From: Pseudoponticoccus marisrubri | Lineage (GTDB): Bacteria > Pseudomonadota > Alphaproteobacteria > Rhodobacterales > Rhodobacteraceae | NCBI RefSeq assembly: GCF_001482405.1 | Contig: NZ_LPXO01000010.1 | Span: forward strand, 1 to 64,000 | DNA length: 64,000 nucleotides | Reading direction: 5' to 3' | Shown here: positions 37,527 through 48,941 of the stretch, piece after piece | Layout of the letters: each line of letters starts with the position of its first letter | Position numbering within the stretch: the stretch's first letter is position 1 | Position numbers and translations under genes: made by a program | Notes under the pieces: model-generated | What the model saw: only the letters and a program-made list of their open reading frames with translations | Told to the model about the DNA's origin: nothing | Database searches by the model: none

Positions 37527-38608
37527 AGAAGGCCCCTTTCGTGCAGTTCGTCCAGAATTGCGGCCCCGTCCTGCCCGCGCGCAGGCGACGTGGCGGCCGG
37601 CGGGTCGAAGGTGGAGAAGCGCGGGGCCGGCGCCGGGCCGTCCCGCCCTGCCTGCCAGGTGTCGCGGGCGGCGATATGCGGATCGGCGCGCGCCTCCTCG
37701 GGGCTCAGCACCGGCGCGACACAGGCATCCGTGCCTTCGAACAGCGCCGCCCAATGATCGCGCGACCGGGTAGCAAAGAGCTGGACCAGCCGCGCCGTCT
37801 GGGCGGGCCATTGCGCCGGGTCGAACTGGTCGCGCAGCAACGGATCCTGCCCGAGGCCCAGCGTGTCGAGGAAGATGCGGTAGAATTTCGGCTCGAGGCA
37901 TTGCACCGCGATCTGCCCGCCACAGGCGCAGAGGTAGCAGCGTGACCAATGCGGCCCGTCCAGCAGCGAGACGCCGCGCGCGGTGGTCGAGAACTGTGAC
38001 CCCATGGACAGGAGCAGCGCCATCATGTGGCTGGCCCCGTCGACGATGGCCGCATCCACCACTGTGCCCTGCCCGGTCGCCCGCGCGTTCAGCAGCCCCG
38101 CCAGCATGCCGATCGCGAGGTAGAGCGCACCGCCCCCGATATCGCCCAGCAGCGTGGGCGGCACGACGGCCGCCTGCCCCGGCAGCCCGGCATGGAACAG
38201 CGCGCCCGAAAGGCCGAGATAGGTCAGGTCATGACCCGCCTGCTGCGCCCGCGGACCCTCCTGGCCCCAACCGGTCATCCGGCCATAGACCAGCCGGGGG
38301 TTGCGCGCGCGGGCCTCGTCCGGGCCCAGCCCCAGCCGCTCCATCACCCCGGGGCGCAGCCCCTCGATCAGCCCGTCGGCGCTGGCGACGAGCGCAAGCG
38401 CGACCTCCCGGTCGCGCGGCGCCTTCAGGTCCAAGGTGATCGAGCGCTTGCCGCGATCGAGCAACCCGTTGCCGTCCGCGCCCGGCAGCGGCGCGCCGCC
38501 CGGGCGGTGCACGACGATCACCTCGGCGCCGAGATCGGCCAGCAGCATGCCGGCAAAGGGCGCGGGGCCCAGCGCCTCGAACTCGATGATGCGGATGCCT
38601 GAGAGCAA
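37523..38608 (-). CDS. class III (CaiB/BaiF, alpha-methylacyl-CoA racemase-like) CoA-transferase
   Basis: A 361-residue CoA-transferase or alpha-methylacyl-CoA racemase. The TTG at 38608 is chosen over an ATG ten codons upstream: it has a GGAGG site six bases before it and the protein then begins LLSGIRIIEFEALGPAPFAGM, the family's usual start. Other motifs: LLADLGAEVIVVHRPGG, GKRSITLDLKAPRDREVAL, GLIEGLRPGVMERLGLGPDE, VYGRMTGWGQEGP, AGHDLTYLGLSGAL (catalytic Asp) and CLEPKFYRIFL. EGLRPGVMERLG-type proteins are often annotated as methylacyl-CoA racemases (Amacr). Confidence 0.88.
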   Translation of the reverse strand: MLSGIRIIEFEALGPAPFAGMLLADLGAEVIVVHRPGGAPLPGADGNGLLDRGKRSITLDLKAPRDREVALALVASADGLIEGLRPGVMERLGLGPDEARARNPRLVYGRMTGWGQEGPRAQQAGHDLTYLGLSGALFHAGLPGQAAVVPPTLLGDIGGGALYLAIGMLAGLLNARATGQGTVVDAAIVDGASHMMALLLSMGSQFSTTARGVSLLDGPHWSRCYLCACGGQIAVQCLEPKFYRIFLDTLGLGQDPLLRDQFDPAQWPAQTARLVQLFATRSRDHWAALFEGTDACVAPVLSPEEARADPHIAARDTWQAGRDGPAPAPRFSTFDPPAATSPARGQDGAAILDELHERGLL

Positions 38609-38655
38609 ACCTGTCCTCCTGCCCGGAGGGAAGCGCATTTGGCGGCGCTTGGAAA

Positions 38656-38715
38656 GGGGGCGCTGCCCCCCTCGCCCTGCGGGCTCACCCCCGGGATATT
38701 TCGGGACCAAAGATG
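38656..38715 (+). repeat. copy of interspersed repeat family 1
   Basis: GGGGGCGCTGCCCCC hairpin, CCCTGCGGG centre, then CCCCCGGGATATTTCGGG and CCAAAGATG. It lies between the divergent CoA-transferase and lhr genes, so both promoters must be beside or within it. Confidence 0.8.
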
Positions 38716-38750
38716 TTTTCCTTTTGTTCAGGCCGCGTTATCTGCTGGGC

Positions 38751-41189
38751 ATGGTCGAGCTTGCGCGCCCCCTGCAGGACTGGTTCGATGCACGCGGCTG
38801 GGTTGTGCATCCGCATCAGCGTGCCATGTTGGCACGGGCGCAGGCGCCGGCAACGCTGCTGGTGGCGCCCACGGGCGGGGGCAAAACGCTGGCGGGCTTT
38901 CTGCCCACGCTGGATGCGCTGGCGTCGGGCGGGCCGGACGGGCTGCACACGCTTTATGTCAGCCCGCTCAAGGCGCTGGCGGCGGATATCCGGCGCAACC
39001 TGCTGATCCCGATCGAAGAGGCCGGGCTGCCGATCCGGGTCGAGGACCGGACCGGCGACACGCCCGCCAGCCGCAAGAAGCGCCAGCGTGCCGATCCGCC
39101 GCATATCCTGCTGACGACGCCGGAATCGCTGGCGCTGCTGACCAGCTACGAGGATGCGCCACGCATGTTCGCCGGGCTGAAGCGCGTGGTGGTGGACGAG
39201 ATCCACGCGCTGGCCGAGAGCAAGCGGGGCGATCAGCTGATGCTGGCGCTGGCCCGGCTGCAGACGCTCTGCCCCGATCTGCGCCGCGTCGGCCTGTCGG
39301 CCACGGTCGAGGATCCCGGGGCCATCGCGCGCTTCCTGGCCCGCCATCCCGACCCCTGCGAGATCCTCGAGGCCGATCCCGGCCCCGATCCCGATATCAG
39401 CATGCTGGTCACCGAGCAGGCGCCGCCCTGGTCGGGCGGCGGCGCCGCCTACGCCATCCCGGCGGTGCTGGAGCAGGTCCGCCGGCACCGCACCACGCTG
39501 ATCTTCCACAATACCCGTGCGCAGGCCGAGATCTTCTTTCACAACCTGTGGCTGGCCAACGAGGAGGGGCTGCCCATCGGCATCCATCACGGCTCGCTCG
39601 ATCGTGGTCAGCGCGCGAGGGTCGAGGCGGCGATGGTGCAGGGTGAGCTGCGCGCCATCGTCTGTACCGGGTCGCTGGACCTGGGGATCGACTGGGGCGA
39701 CGTGGACCTGGTGATCCAGGTGGGTGCGCCGAAGAACGTCAAGCGGCTGGTGCAGCGCATCGGGCGCGCCAACCACCGCTACAACGCGCCGTCCAAGGCG
39801 CTGCTGGTGCCGGCCAACCGCTTCGAGGTGATCGAATGCGTTGCCGCGCTGGAGGCAGTGCGCGCCCGCGACCTGGATGGCGAGCCGCGCGGCCGCGGGC
39901 CCCGCGACGTGCTGTGCCAGCATATCCTGATCGCCGCCTGCGCCGGGCCGTTTGCGGCCGACGCACTTTATGCCGAGATGACGACGGCCGGGCCCTATGC
40001 CGGGCTGGCCCGGGCCGAATTCGATTCCTGTCTCGATTTCTGCGCCACCGGCGGCTACGCGCTGCGCGCCTATGACCAGTGGCAGCGGCTGAAACAGCGC
40101 CCGGACGGGCTGTGGCAGCTGCGCGATCCGCGCTCGGCCACGCGGATCCGCCAGAATATCGGCACGATCCAGGACACCGACACGCTCAAGGTGCGCTGGC
40201 GGGGTCGCGGCGGCGCGCCGCTGGGCGAGGTCGAGGAGGGCTTTGCCGCCTCGCTGACCAAGGGCGACACCTTCCTGATCGGCGGGCAGATCGTGCGCTA
40301 TGAGGGCCTGCGCGAGATGGTGGTCGAGGTCACCCGCGATCCCGGCCGCAAGCCCAAGATCGCCACCTTCCTCGGCACCAAGTTCGCCACCTCGACCCAG
40401 CTGTCGCAGCGCATCCTGCGCATGTTCCGGCAACAGGACTGGCCCGAGCTGCCGCGCCACACCGCCGATTGGCTGGCCCTGCAGCGCGCGGTCTCGCGCC
40501 TGCCCGAACCCGGCCGCCTCTTGATCGAGACCTTTCCCCATGACGGGCGCCAGCAGATGGTGGTCTACGGCTTTGCCGGGCGCAATGCGCAGCAGACACT
40601 GGGGCTGTTGCTGACCAAGCGGATGGAGGAGATGGGGCTGGCGCCCATGGGCTTCGTGGCGACCGATTACGCGGTGCTGGTCTGGGGGCTGGACGCGGTG
40701 ACCGATCCCGCGCCGCTCTTCGATCTGGACGCGCTCGAGGCCGGGCTGGACACCTGGCTGGCCGGCAACGCGGTGATGAAGCGCACCTTCCGCGCCTCGG
40801 CCACCATTGCCGGGCTGATCGAGCGGCAGGTCGGCGGACAGCGCAAGACCGGGCGGCAGGCGACCATGTCCTCGGACATCCTCTATGACACGCTGGCCAA
40901 GTACGATCCCGATCACCTGATGCTGCAGATCACCCGCGAGGAGGCGATGCGCGGGCTGGTCGATTTCGCCCGGATCCGCGAGATGTGCGCCCGGGTCGGC
41001 GACCGGATCGACCATGTGCGGCTGGACCGCGTGACGCCGCTGGCCGCGCCGCTTTTCCTTGAACCCGGGCGCGTGCCGGTGCGTGGCATGGCCGACGAGC
41101 GGCTGATGGAGGAAGAGGTCACCCGCCTGCTGGACGAAAGCGGGCTGGCCGGGGTCGAGACCAAGCCAACCTGGCGCGTGCCGTTCTGA
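38751..41189 (+). CDS. lhr: ligase-associated DEXH-box DNA helicase (Lhr-type)
   Basis: An 812-residue superfamily 2 helicase of the Lhr-core class that is linked with ATP-dependent DNA ligase and nucleases in DNA repair. Motifs: Q-motif region HPHQRAMLARAQ, motif I APTGGGKTLAGFLPT, Ia YVSPLKALAADIRRNL, Ib TTPESLALL, II VVVDEIHALAESKRG (DEIH), III LSATVEDP, IV TLIFHNTRAQAE, V VCTGSLDLGIDWGDVDLVIQ and VI LVQRIGRANHR. The winged-helix and Lhr C-terminal domain follow (about 430-812). The start at 38751 (MVELARPLQDWFDARGW) is typical. pdeM follows 51 bases later. Confidence 0.92.
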   Translation: MVELARPLQDWFDARGWVVHPHQRAMLARAQAPATLLVAPTGGGKTLAGFLPTLDALASGGPDGLHTLYVSPLKALAADIRRNLLIPIEEAGLPIRVEDRTGDTPASRKKRQRADPPHILLTTPESLALLTSYEDAPRMFAGLKRVVVDEIHALAESKRGDQLMLALARLQTLCPDLRRVGLSATVEDPGAIARFLARHPDPCEILEADPGPDPDISMLVTEQAPPWSGGGAAYAIPAVLEQVRRHRTTLIFHNTRAQAEIFFHNLWLANEEGLPIGIHHGSLDRGQRARVEAAMVQGELRAIVCTGSLDLGIDWGDVDLVIQVGAPKNVKRLVQRIGRANHRYNAPSKALLVPANRFEVIECVAALEAVRARDLDGEPRGRGPRDVLCQHILIAACAGPFAADALYAEMTTAGPYAGLARAEFDSCLDFCATGGYALRAYDQWQRLKQRPDGLWQLRDPRSATRIRQNIGTIQDTDTLKVRWRGRGGAPLGEVEEGFAASLTKGDTFLIGGQIVRYEGLREMVVEVTRDPGRKPKIATFLGTKFATSTQLSQRILRMFRQQDWPELPRHTADWLALQRAVSRLPEPGRLLIETFPHDGRQQMVVYGFAGRNAQQTLGLLLTKRMEEMGLAPMGFVATDYAVLVWGLDAVTDPAPLFDLDALEAGLDTWLAGNAVMKRTFRASATIAGLIERQVGGQRKTGRQATMSSDILYDTLAKYDPDHLMLQITREEAMRGLVDFARIREMCARVGDRIDHVRLDRVTPLAAPLFLEPGRVPVRGMADERLMEEEVTRLLDESGLAGVETKPTWRVPF

Positions 41190-41240
41190 CCATCGCCCTG
41201 ACCCCTTGCGCCGCGCGCCGCGTGGTGCCAAAGACAAAGC

Positions 41241-41915
41241 ATGAACACCCACGCCTTCCAGTTCCATGGCGCCGCGCTGACCGCCCTGCCCTCGGGCGCG
41301 CTGTTCTGGGCCGCGCAGGACCTGCTGGTCGTCTCGGACCTGCATTTCGGCAAATCGGCGCGGCTCTCGGCCGTGGGCGGTGCCGCCCTGCCCCCCTACG
41401 AGACGCGCGAGACGCTGGACAAGCTGGACCGTGACCTGGCGTGGACCGGCGCGCGCCGGGTGATCTGCCTCGGCGACAGTTTCGACGCGCCGGGCATCGA
41501 CGCCGTGCTGCCCGAGGAGGACATGCTCTGGATCCGCCGGCTGCAGGCCGGGCGCGACTGGATCTGGATCGAGGGCAACCATGATCCCGGCCCGGTGACG
41601 CTGGGCGGCACGCATCGCGCGGAACTGACCATCGGGCCGCTGGTCTTCCGCCACATCGCCACGCCGGACGGGCGGGGCGAGGTCTCTGGCCACTACCACC
41701 CCAAGGCGCGGCTGATCCTGCGCGGCCGGGCGCTCAGCCGGCCCTGTTTCCTCGTCGATGGCACGCGGCTGATCCTGCCGGCCTATGGGACCTATACCGG
41801 CGGGTTGCATTGCGACAGCGGGCCGCTTTCGGCGCTCATGGCGCCGGGGGCCGAGGCGATCCTGACCGGAAACCGCGCGATCCCCATGCCGATGCCGCGA
41901 CGGTCGCGCGCCTGA
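41241..41915 (+). CDS. pdeM: ligase-associated DNA damage response endonuclease PdeM
   Basis: A 224-residue calcineurin-like metallophosphoesterase. Metal ligands are seen in VVSDLHFGKSARL (D-x-H), ICLGDSFDAPG (GD), WIEGNHDPGP (GNHD) and VSGHYHPKARL (GH-x-H). This form regularly occurs next to the Lhr-type helicase with a ligase and exonuclease; here only helicase and PdeM are together, and the ligase/exonuclease genes are not in the window. Confidence 0.9.
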   Translation: MNTHAFQFHGAALTALPSGALFWAAQDLLVVSDLHFGKSARLSAVGGAALPPYETRETLDKLDRDLAWTGARRVICLGDSFDAPGIDAVLPEEDMLWIRRLQAGRDWIWIEGNHDPGPVTLGGTHRAELTIGPLVFRHIATPDGRGEVSGHYHPKARLILRGRALSRPCFLVDGTRLILPAYGTYTGGLHCDSGPLSALMAPGAEAILTGNRAIPMPMPRRSRA

Positions 41916-41954
41916 GGGCTTGCCGCCCGGCGCGGATCGTGGCCAAGTGGCGCC

Positions 41955-42368
41955 ATGTTCGATCCAGACCGCATCCGCGCCAGCTTTGCCCGGCAGGCCA
42001 TGATGACCACTTTCGGGGCCGAGTTGCTCTCGGTTCGCGAAGGGGCCGTGACCATCGCCGCGCCGATCCTGCCCGGCAGCACCCAGCAGCAGGGGCTGGC
42101 CCATGGCGCGCTGGCCTTCGGGCTGGGCGACAGCGCGGCGGGCTATTCGGCGCTGACGCTGGTCCCGGCCGAGTTCGAGGTCGTCACCTCGGAGATGGGC
42201 ATCCACTACCTGGCCGCCGGACGCGGCGAGCGACTGGTCGCCGAGGGTCTGGTGATCCGCCCGGGGCGGCGCAGCCTCGTGACCTCGGCCGATGTCTATG
42301 CCGAGGCGGACGGGCAGCGCACCCATATCGCCCGGCTGACCGGCACGATGGTGCGCGTGCCGGCCTGA
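41955..42368 (+). CDS. PaaI family hotdog-fold thioesterase
   Basis: A 137-residue hotdog-fold protein. The pattern TQQQGLAHGALAFGLGDSAAGYSALTLVP is the usual active-site helix region, with HGA in place of the HGG of many PaaI enzymes, followed by SEMGIHYLAAGRGERLVAEG. Expected to hydrolyse an acyl-CoA or aryl-CoA thioester. It follows pdeM by 39 bases. Confidence 0.85.
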   Translation: MFDPDRIRASFARQAMMTTFGAELLSVREGAVTIAAPILPGSTQQQGLAHGALAFGLGDSAAGYSALTLVPAEFEVVTSEMGIHYLAAGRGERLVAEGLVIRPGRRSLVTSADVYAEADGQRTHIARLTGTMVRVPA

Positions 42369-42465
42369 GCGCCTGTCCGGAAACGGGCCATCGCACGGTG
42401 GCCGATCCGGGGTATGATCGGGCACGCGCGGAGCAGACCGCGCCCCGTCTTGCGGAGGCCCCGAC

Positions 42466-42942
42466 ATGACCCTGACGACAGACCGGCTCTCGTCCACGTC
42501 GCTGCGCGTGACGCGCGACTTCGCCCATCCGCCAAGGGCGCTTTGGCAGGCGCTCACCGATCCCGGCCTTGTGCCGCGCTGGCTGCTGGGGCCGCCGGGC
42601 TGGGAGATGCCGGTCTGCCGCATCGACGCGCGGCCCGGCGGGACCTTCCACTATCGCTGGGCGCCGCAGGGCGGCGGCGCGGGCGGGTTCGACATCACGG
42701 GGAGCTTCCTCGCGCTCGAGCCGCCCCGCCTGATCCGCCATGTCGAGACGATGTTCCTGCCCGATCCCGGCCCGCCCAACACGGTCGAAACGCGCCTGTC
42801 CGCCACCGACCACGGCACGCGGATGGAGCTGGTCATGACGCTGGAAGCGGCCGAGACGCTGGACGCGATGCTGGGCCACGGCATGACCGATGGCATGGCG
42901 CAAAGCTATGACCGGCTCGCCGCGCTCCCCCTGCCGGGCTGA
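42466..42942 (+). CDS. SRPBCC (AHSA1-like) ligand-binding domain protein
   Basis: A 158-residue protein of the START/Bet v 1 superfamily, AHSA1-type. Seen: LRVTRDFAHPPRALWQALTD at the N-terminus, VPRWLLGPPGWEMPVC, DARPGGTFHYRW, and the C-terminal helix with LGHGMTDGMAQSYDRL. Such proteins bind hydrophobic ligands; the function is not known. It is convergent with folD, 12 bases away. Confidence 0.85.
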   Translation: MTLTTDRLSSTSLRVTRDFAHPPRALWQALTDPGLVPRWLLGPPGWEMPVCRIDARPGGTFHYRWAPQGGGAGGFDITGSFLALEPPRLIRHVETMFLPDPGPPNTVETRLSATDHGTRMELVMTLEAAETLDAMLGHGMTDGMAQSYDRLAALPLPG

Positions 42943-42954
42943 GCGCGACCGGTC

Positions 42955-43857
42955 TCAGGCCGTCAGCCCCTCGGGCTCGGGCAGGCCATTGGCGCGGCAG
43001 CAGGCGGTCACCGTGTTGGCCAGCAGGCAGGCGATGGTCATCGGCCCGACGCCGCCCGGCACCGGGGTGATGGCGCCGGCGACTTCGGCACAGCTGTCGA
43101 ATTCGCAATCGCCCACCAGCCGGGTCTTGCCCTCGCCCTTCTCGGGCGCGTCGATCCGGTTGATGCCCACGTCGATCACCGTGGCGCCGGGCTTGATCCA
43201 GTCGCCGGTCACCATGCCCGGCCGGCCCACCGCAGCGATGACGATATCGGCGCGCCGGACAACGCCGGGCAGATCCTGCGTGCGCGAATGCGCGATGGTC
43301 ACCGTGCAGCTGTCGCCCAGCAAAAGCTGGGCCATCGGCTTGCCCACGATGTTCGACCGGCCGATCACCACGGCCTCCTTGCCCGAGAGCGAGCCGTGAT
43401 GGTCGCGCAGCATCATCAGGCAGCCCAGCGGGGTGCAGGGCACCATGCTCTTCTGCCCGGTGCCCAGCAGCCCGACATTGGAGATGTGGAACCCGTCCAC
43501 GTCCTTGGCCGGGTCGATCGCGTTGATCACAAGGTCGGAATCCAGATGATCCGGCAGCGGCAGCTGGACGAGGATGCCATGCACCGCCGGGTCGGTGTTC
43601 AGCCGGTCGATCAGGCCCAGCAGCTCGTCCTCCGAGGTTTCGGCCGCCAGCCTATGCTCGAACGAGGCCATGCCGGTCTCGACCGTCTGCTTGCCCTTCG
43701 AGCGGACATAGACCTGGCTGGCGGGATCCTCGCCCACCAGCACCACGGCCAGCCCGGGGGTGATGCCGTATTCTTCCTTGAGGCGGCCCACATGGGTGGC
43801 CACCTTCTCGCGGATCGTGGCGGCGAAGGCCTTGCCGTCGATCACCTCTGCGCTCAT
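42955..43857 (-). CDS. folD: bifunctional methylenetetrahydrofolate dehydrogenase/cyclohydrolase
   Basis: A 300-residue enzyme that interconverts 5,10-methylene- and 10-formyl-tetrahydrofolate using NADP. Active-site and signature motifs: [20 protein letters not shown] with KGKQ (catalytic Lys), [43 protein letters not shown] (Rossmann), [11 protein letters not shown] and [15 protein letters not shown]. It belongs with fhs, two genes upstream in the same direction, to the one-carbon pathway. Confidence 0.96.
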   Translation of the reverse strand: MSAEVIDGKAFAATIREKVATHVGRLKEEYGITPGLAVVLVGEDPASQVYVRSKGKQTVETGMASFEHRLAAETSEDELLGLIDRLNTDPAVHGILVQLPLPDHLDSDLVINAIDPAKDVDGFHISNVGLLGTGQKSMVPCTPLGCLMMLRDHHGSLSGKEAVVIGRSNIVGKPMAQLLLGDSCTVTIAHSRTQDLPGVVRRADIVIAAVGRPGMVTGDWIKPGATVIDVGINRIDAPEKGEGKTRLVGDCEFDSCAEVAGAITPVPGGVGPMTIACLLANTVTACCRANGLPEPEGLTA

Positions 43858-43930
43858 CGCGGGCTCCTTTCCTCTGTCCTGTGCCGCGGCCCGTCGGGCG
43901 GGCCGGGCCGTTCTGTCGCGGTGGGAGGTC

Positions 43931-44245
43931 TCAGCCGTCGCGGCCTCCTGTCCCGATCACCGCCTCTTCCTGCGCGATCACCGCCTCGATCATGATCCGC
44001 CACATCTCCGCGACCACCTCCGGGTCGACATCGCGATCGGTGGCCTTGCTCCGCACATGATCCAGCACCGCCTGAACCCGGCCCGGGGCGCGGGCCGCGA
44101 TCCCCTCGCGCGCCTTCAGCGCCGGCGCCCGGTCGGTGTGGCGGAACCGTTCGGCCAACAGGTCCATCAGCGCATCGTCGATGGCATCGATCGACACGCG
44201 CAGTTCGGCCATGGTCTCGATCTCGTCGGGGGGTCTGCGTGTCAC
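43931..44245 (-). CDS. chorismate mutase, AroQ type
   Basis: A 104-residue all-helical protein: [20 protein letters not shown] (helix 1 with the conserved Asp/Leu pattern and an Arg near the start), [18 protein letters not shown] (Arg and Lys for the carboxylates) and [18 protein letters not shown] (helix 3). It converts chorismate to prephenate; related pyochelin-type enzymes also act as isochorismate-pyruvate lyases. The start is GTG at 44245 with GGAG five bases upstream. It lies between fhs and folD, an arrangement also seen in related genomes. Confidence 0.85.
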   Translation of the reverse strand: MTRRPPDEIETMAELRVSIDAIDDALMDLLAERFRHTDRAPALKAREGIAARAPGRVQAVLDHVRSKATDRDVDPEVVAEMWRIMIEAVIAQEEAVIGTGGRDG

Positions 44246-44286
44246 GTGCTCTCCGATCTGCGCCGCGGCGGGCAGGGGCGCGCCTT

Positions 44287-44345
44287 GTGGGACGGTGGGT
44301 GGGGCGATGTTCGCCAGAACGAGCGTCCGACCGAAGGTCGGCCCA
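44287..44345 (+). repeat. interspersed repeat, family 2, copy 2
   Basis: GTGGGACGGTGGGTGGGGCG, then GTTC-GCCA-GAAC hairpin, ACGAGCG, and a second hairpin CCGACC-GAA-GGTCGG. It shares its first 20 bases with copy 1 (16631-16683) except for a few C/T changes. It lies between fhs and the chorismate mutase gene. Confidence 0.6.
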
Positions 44346-44377
44346 CCCGCCGGCGCGGCGCCCCGCCTGTCCGTCGC

Positions 44378-46054
44378 TCAGAACAGCCCCTCGATCAACC
44401 CCTCTTCGTTCAGGCGGATCGTCTCCGCCGCCGGCACCTTGGGCAGGCCCGGCATGGTCATGATCTCGCCGCAGACCACCACGATGAATCCCGCCCCCGC
44501 CGACAGCCGCACCTCGCGCACCGGGACACCGAACCCCGTTGGCGCGCCGCGCCGCGTCGGGTCGGTGGTGAAGGAATACTGCGTCTTGGCCATGCAGACC
44601 GGCAGGTCGCCATAGCCCTGCTCCTCCCAGAGCCGCAGCTGGTCGCGGATCTTCTGATCGGCCAGCACCTCGTCGGCGCGGTAGATGCGCTTGGCGATGG
44701 TCTCGATCTTCTCGAAGAGCGGCATCTCGTCGGGATAAATCGGCGCAAAGCTGGCGCTGTCCGCATCCGCCAGCGCCGCCACCTTGCGCGCCAGCTCGGT
44801 CGAGCCTTCCGAGCCCAGCTCCCAGTGCCGCGACACCACCGCCTCGGCGCCATGGCCCGAGACATAGTCGCGGATCGCGGCCACCTCGGCATCGGTATCG
44901 GTCACGAAATGGTTGACCGCGACCACCACCGGCACACCGAAGCTCTTGACGTTCTCGATGTGCCGGCCAAGGTTCGCGCAGCCCTTGGTGACCGCCTCGA
45001 CATTCTCGGCGCCCAGGTCCGTCTTGGCGACGCCGCCATTCATCTTCATGGCCCGCACCGTGGCCACCACCACCACGGCCGAGGGCGCCAGCCCCGCCTT
45101 GCGGCACTTGATGTTCATGAACTTCTCGGCGCCCAGATCGGCGCCGAACCCCGCCTCGGTCACCACGTAATCAGCCAGTTTCAGCGCCGTGGTTGTCGCG
45201 ATGACCGAGTTGCAGCCATGCGCGATATTGGCAAACGGCCCGCCATGCACGAAGGCGGGGTTGTTCTCCAGCGTCTGCACCAGGTTGGGCTGCATCGCGT
45301 CCTTGAGCAGCACGGTCATCGCGCCCTCGGCCTTGATGTCGCGGCAATAGACCGGCGAGCGGTCGCGCCGGTAGGCCACGATCATCGCGCCCAGCCGCTC
45401 CTCGAGATCCTTGAGGTTGCGCGCCAGACACAGGATCGCCATGACCTCCGAGGCGACGGTGATGTCGAACCCGCCCTCGCGCGGGAAGCCGTTGGCCACG
45501 CCACCCAGGCTCAGCGTCACCTGACGCAGCGCGCGGTCGTTCATGTCGACCACCCGCCGCCATTGCACGCGGCGCAGGTCGATCTCCTGCTCGTTGCCCC
45601 AGTAGATGTGGTTGTCGATCATTGCGGACAGCAGCGAATGCGCGCTGGTGATGGCGTGGAAATCCCCGGTGAAATGCAGGTTCATCTCTTCCATCGGCAC
45701 GACCTGCGCCCGACCGCCCCCGGCGGCGCCGCCCTTCATGCCGAAATTCGGACCGAGCGAGGCTTCGCGGATGCAGATCATCGCCTTCTTGCCGATGGCG
45801 TTCAGCCCGTCGCCCAAGCCCACCGTCGTGGTGGTCTTGCCCTCGCCCGCGGGCGTCGGGTTCACCGCGGTCACGAGGATCAGCTTGCCGTTCGGGCGCT
45901 CCTGCACCGAGTCGATGAACTCCTGTCCGACCTTCGCCTTGTCATGGCCATAGGGCAGCAGGTGCTCGGACGGGATACCCAAGCCGTCGCCGATCTGCTG
46001 GATCGGCTTCTTGTTGGCCGCGCGGGCGATTTCGATGTCGGACTTGAATGCCAT
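44378..46054 (-). CDS. fhs: formate-tetrahydrofolate ligase
   Basis: A 558-residue enzyme making 10-formyl-tetrahydrofolate from formate, tetrahydrofolate and ATP. Seen: the ATP-binding loop [76 protein letters not shown], and the C-terminal [20 protein letters not shown]. With folD it forms the usual formate-to-C1 route in marine Rhodobacterales that use methylated compounds. A 170-bp upstream gap shows no clear promoter. Confidence 0.97.
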   Translation of the reverse strand: MAFKSDIEIARAANKKPIQQIGDGLGIPSEHLLPYGHDKAKVGQEFIDSVQERPNGKLILVTAVNPTPAGEGKTTTTVGLGDGLNAIGKKAMICIREASLGPNFGMKGGAAGGGRAQVVPMEEMNLHFTGDFHAITSAHSLLSAMIDNHIYWGNEQEIDLRRVQWRRVVDMNDRALRQVTLSLGGVANGFPREGGFDITVASEVMAILCLARNLKDLEERLGAMIVAYRRDRSPVYCRDIKAEGAMTVLLKDAMQPNLVQTLENNPAFVHGGPFANIAHGCNSVIATTTALKLADYVVTEAGFGADLGAEKFMNIKCRKAGLAPSAVVVVATVRAMKMNGGVAKTDLGAENVEAVTKGCANLGRHIENVKSFGVPVVVAVNHFVTDTDAEVAAIRDYVSGHGAEAVVSRHWELGSEGSTELARKVAALADADSASFAPIYPDEMPLFEKIETIAKRIYRADEVLADQKIRDQLRLWEEQGYGDLPVCMAKTQYSFTTDPTRRGAPTGFGVPVREVRLSAGAGFIVVVCGEIMTMPGLPKVPAAETIRLNEEGLIEGLF

Positions 46055-46228
46055 CTTGGGGGATTTCCTGTTCGAGAAAAGGCCGGTCGTGCCAAGGCTT
46101 ACCCGGCGGCGCGACAGTCTGTCCCGGCAAATCCGACATTTTTCCGCGATCTTGCGGCGCTGTGCCGGCGAAGGGGTGACCCGTCGTCCCCCATCGGAAA
46201 CAGCGGCGCGTTTCCGCGCCGGCCTGCC

Positions 46229-46810
46229 TCAGGGCCGCCAGGCGCGCTGGTCGGGGATGTGCAGGCGCAGCGCATCCCCCAGCGCGATGCGCCCCTCGCG
46301 CGCCACCCAGGCGGTCACGCCGCGCCGCCCGCGGGCGGCGGCCTTGAAGCCGCGCCCCTGCCCCGGCGCCACCGCCTCGATGCTGCGGGCCGGGAACTGG
46401 CAGGGCCGGTTGTGCATGTCGACGACCAGCGTCGCGCCCGAGGGCGCCTGCAGCCGCGCAGAGGGCGGCACATGGGTGAAATCGGCGATCCCCTCGATTA
46501 CCACGGACGCGCCCAGCCGCGCCGGGTCGATATGCTCCAGCCCCATGCGCAGCGCGATCTCGGCGATCTCCTCGGCGCTGAGGATGCTCAGCTGCCGCTC
46601 GTTGCGGATCTCGGTGCCCTTGGGATGCTGCGCCGTCACCCGGCTGCACGCGGCGCGTGTCAGCCCGCCATGTACCGAGCCCGCGATCCCGTCGAAGCGC
46701 AGCTCGATCGCCTCGCGCGTCTCGGCCAGCAGCTCGCTGCGATCCATGCTCGTCACCACGCCCAGCCAGGTCACGTGCGCGATGTGATCTGTGGGCTTCA
46801 GGGCTGGCAT
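46229..46810 (-). CDS. MOSC domain protein
   Basis: A 193-residue MOSC (Mo-cofactor sulfurase C-terminal) protein. The N-terminal LRFDGIAGSVHGGLTRAAC, SILSAEEIAEIALRMGLEHI, LGASVVIEGIADFTHVPPSA and the conserved cysteine in MHNRPCQFPARSIEAV are the family marks. MOSC proteins bind or transfer sulfur on molybdenum cofactor; a link to the two molybdenum hydroxylases in this window is possible but not shown by position. Confidence 0.88.
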   Translation of the reverse strand: MPALKPTDHIAHVTWLGVVTSMDRSELLAETREAIELRFDGIAGSVHGGLTRAACSRVTAQHPKGTEIRNERQLSILSAEEIAEIALRMGLEHIDPARLGASVVIEGIADFTHVPPSARLQAPSGATLVVDMHNRPCQFPARSIEAVAPGQGRGFKAAARGRRGVTAWVAREGRIALGDALRLHIPDQRAWRP

Positions 46811-46898
46811 GGGACGGCTCCTTTGGTCGGCGCCACTATGCCTGCGGCGCGGCGGAACCGAAACCCGTCAGCCTGTCGTCGCTCGCCCCCCGCACATG

Positions 46899-46927
46899 AA
46901 AAACCCCGCGCCGTGAGGGGCGCGGGG
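46899..46927 (-). terminator. intrinsic terminator of ftsH
   Basis: On the minus strand the arms CCCCGCGCC and GGCGCGGGG (in that order) enclose a 6-nt loop and are followed by TTTTT, 26 bases past the ftsH stop codon. Confidence 0.88.
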
Positions 46928-46952
46928 CGTGTCGTCAGATCGGATGATCGGG

Positions 46953-48866
<1,914 letters not shown>

Positions 48867-48941
48867 GGCAGAACTCCTTTGAAAGCGGTGTCGAGGCCAT
48901 TTTCGGCGTTGCAGTGTAACATAGAGATCACCCGCCCCGGT

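Noticed and set aside
38685-42623. A 1312-codon open frame on the minus strand opposite lhr, pdeM and the thioesterase gene
   Set aside because: Antisense shadow of genes with clear family motifs; its translation is rich in His, Arg, Gly and Gln without any domain.
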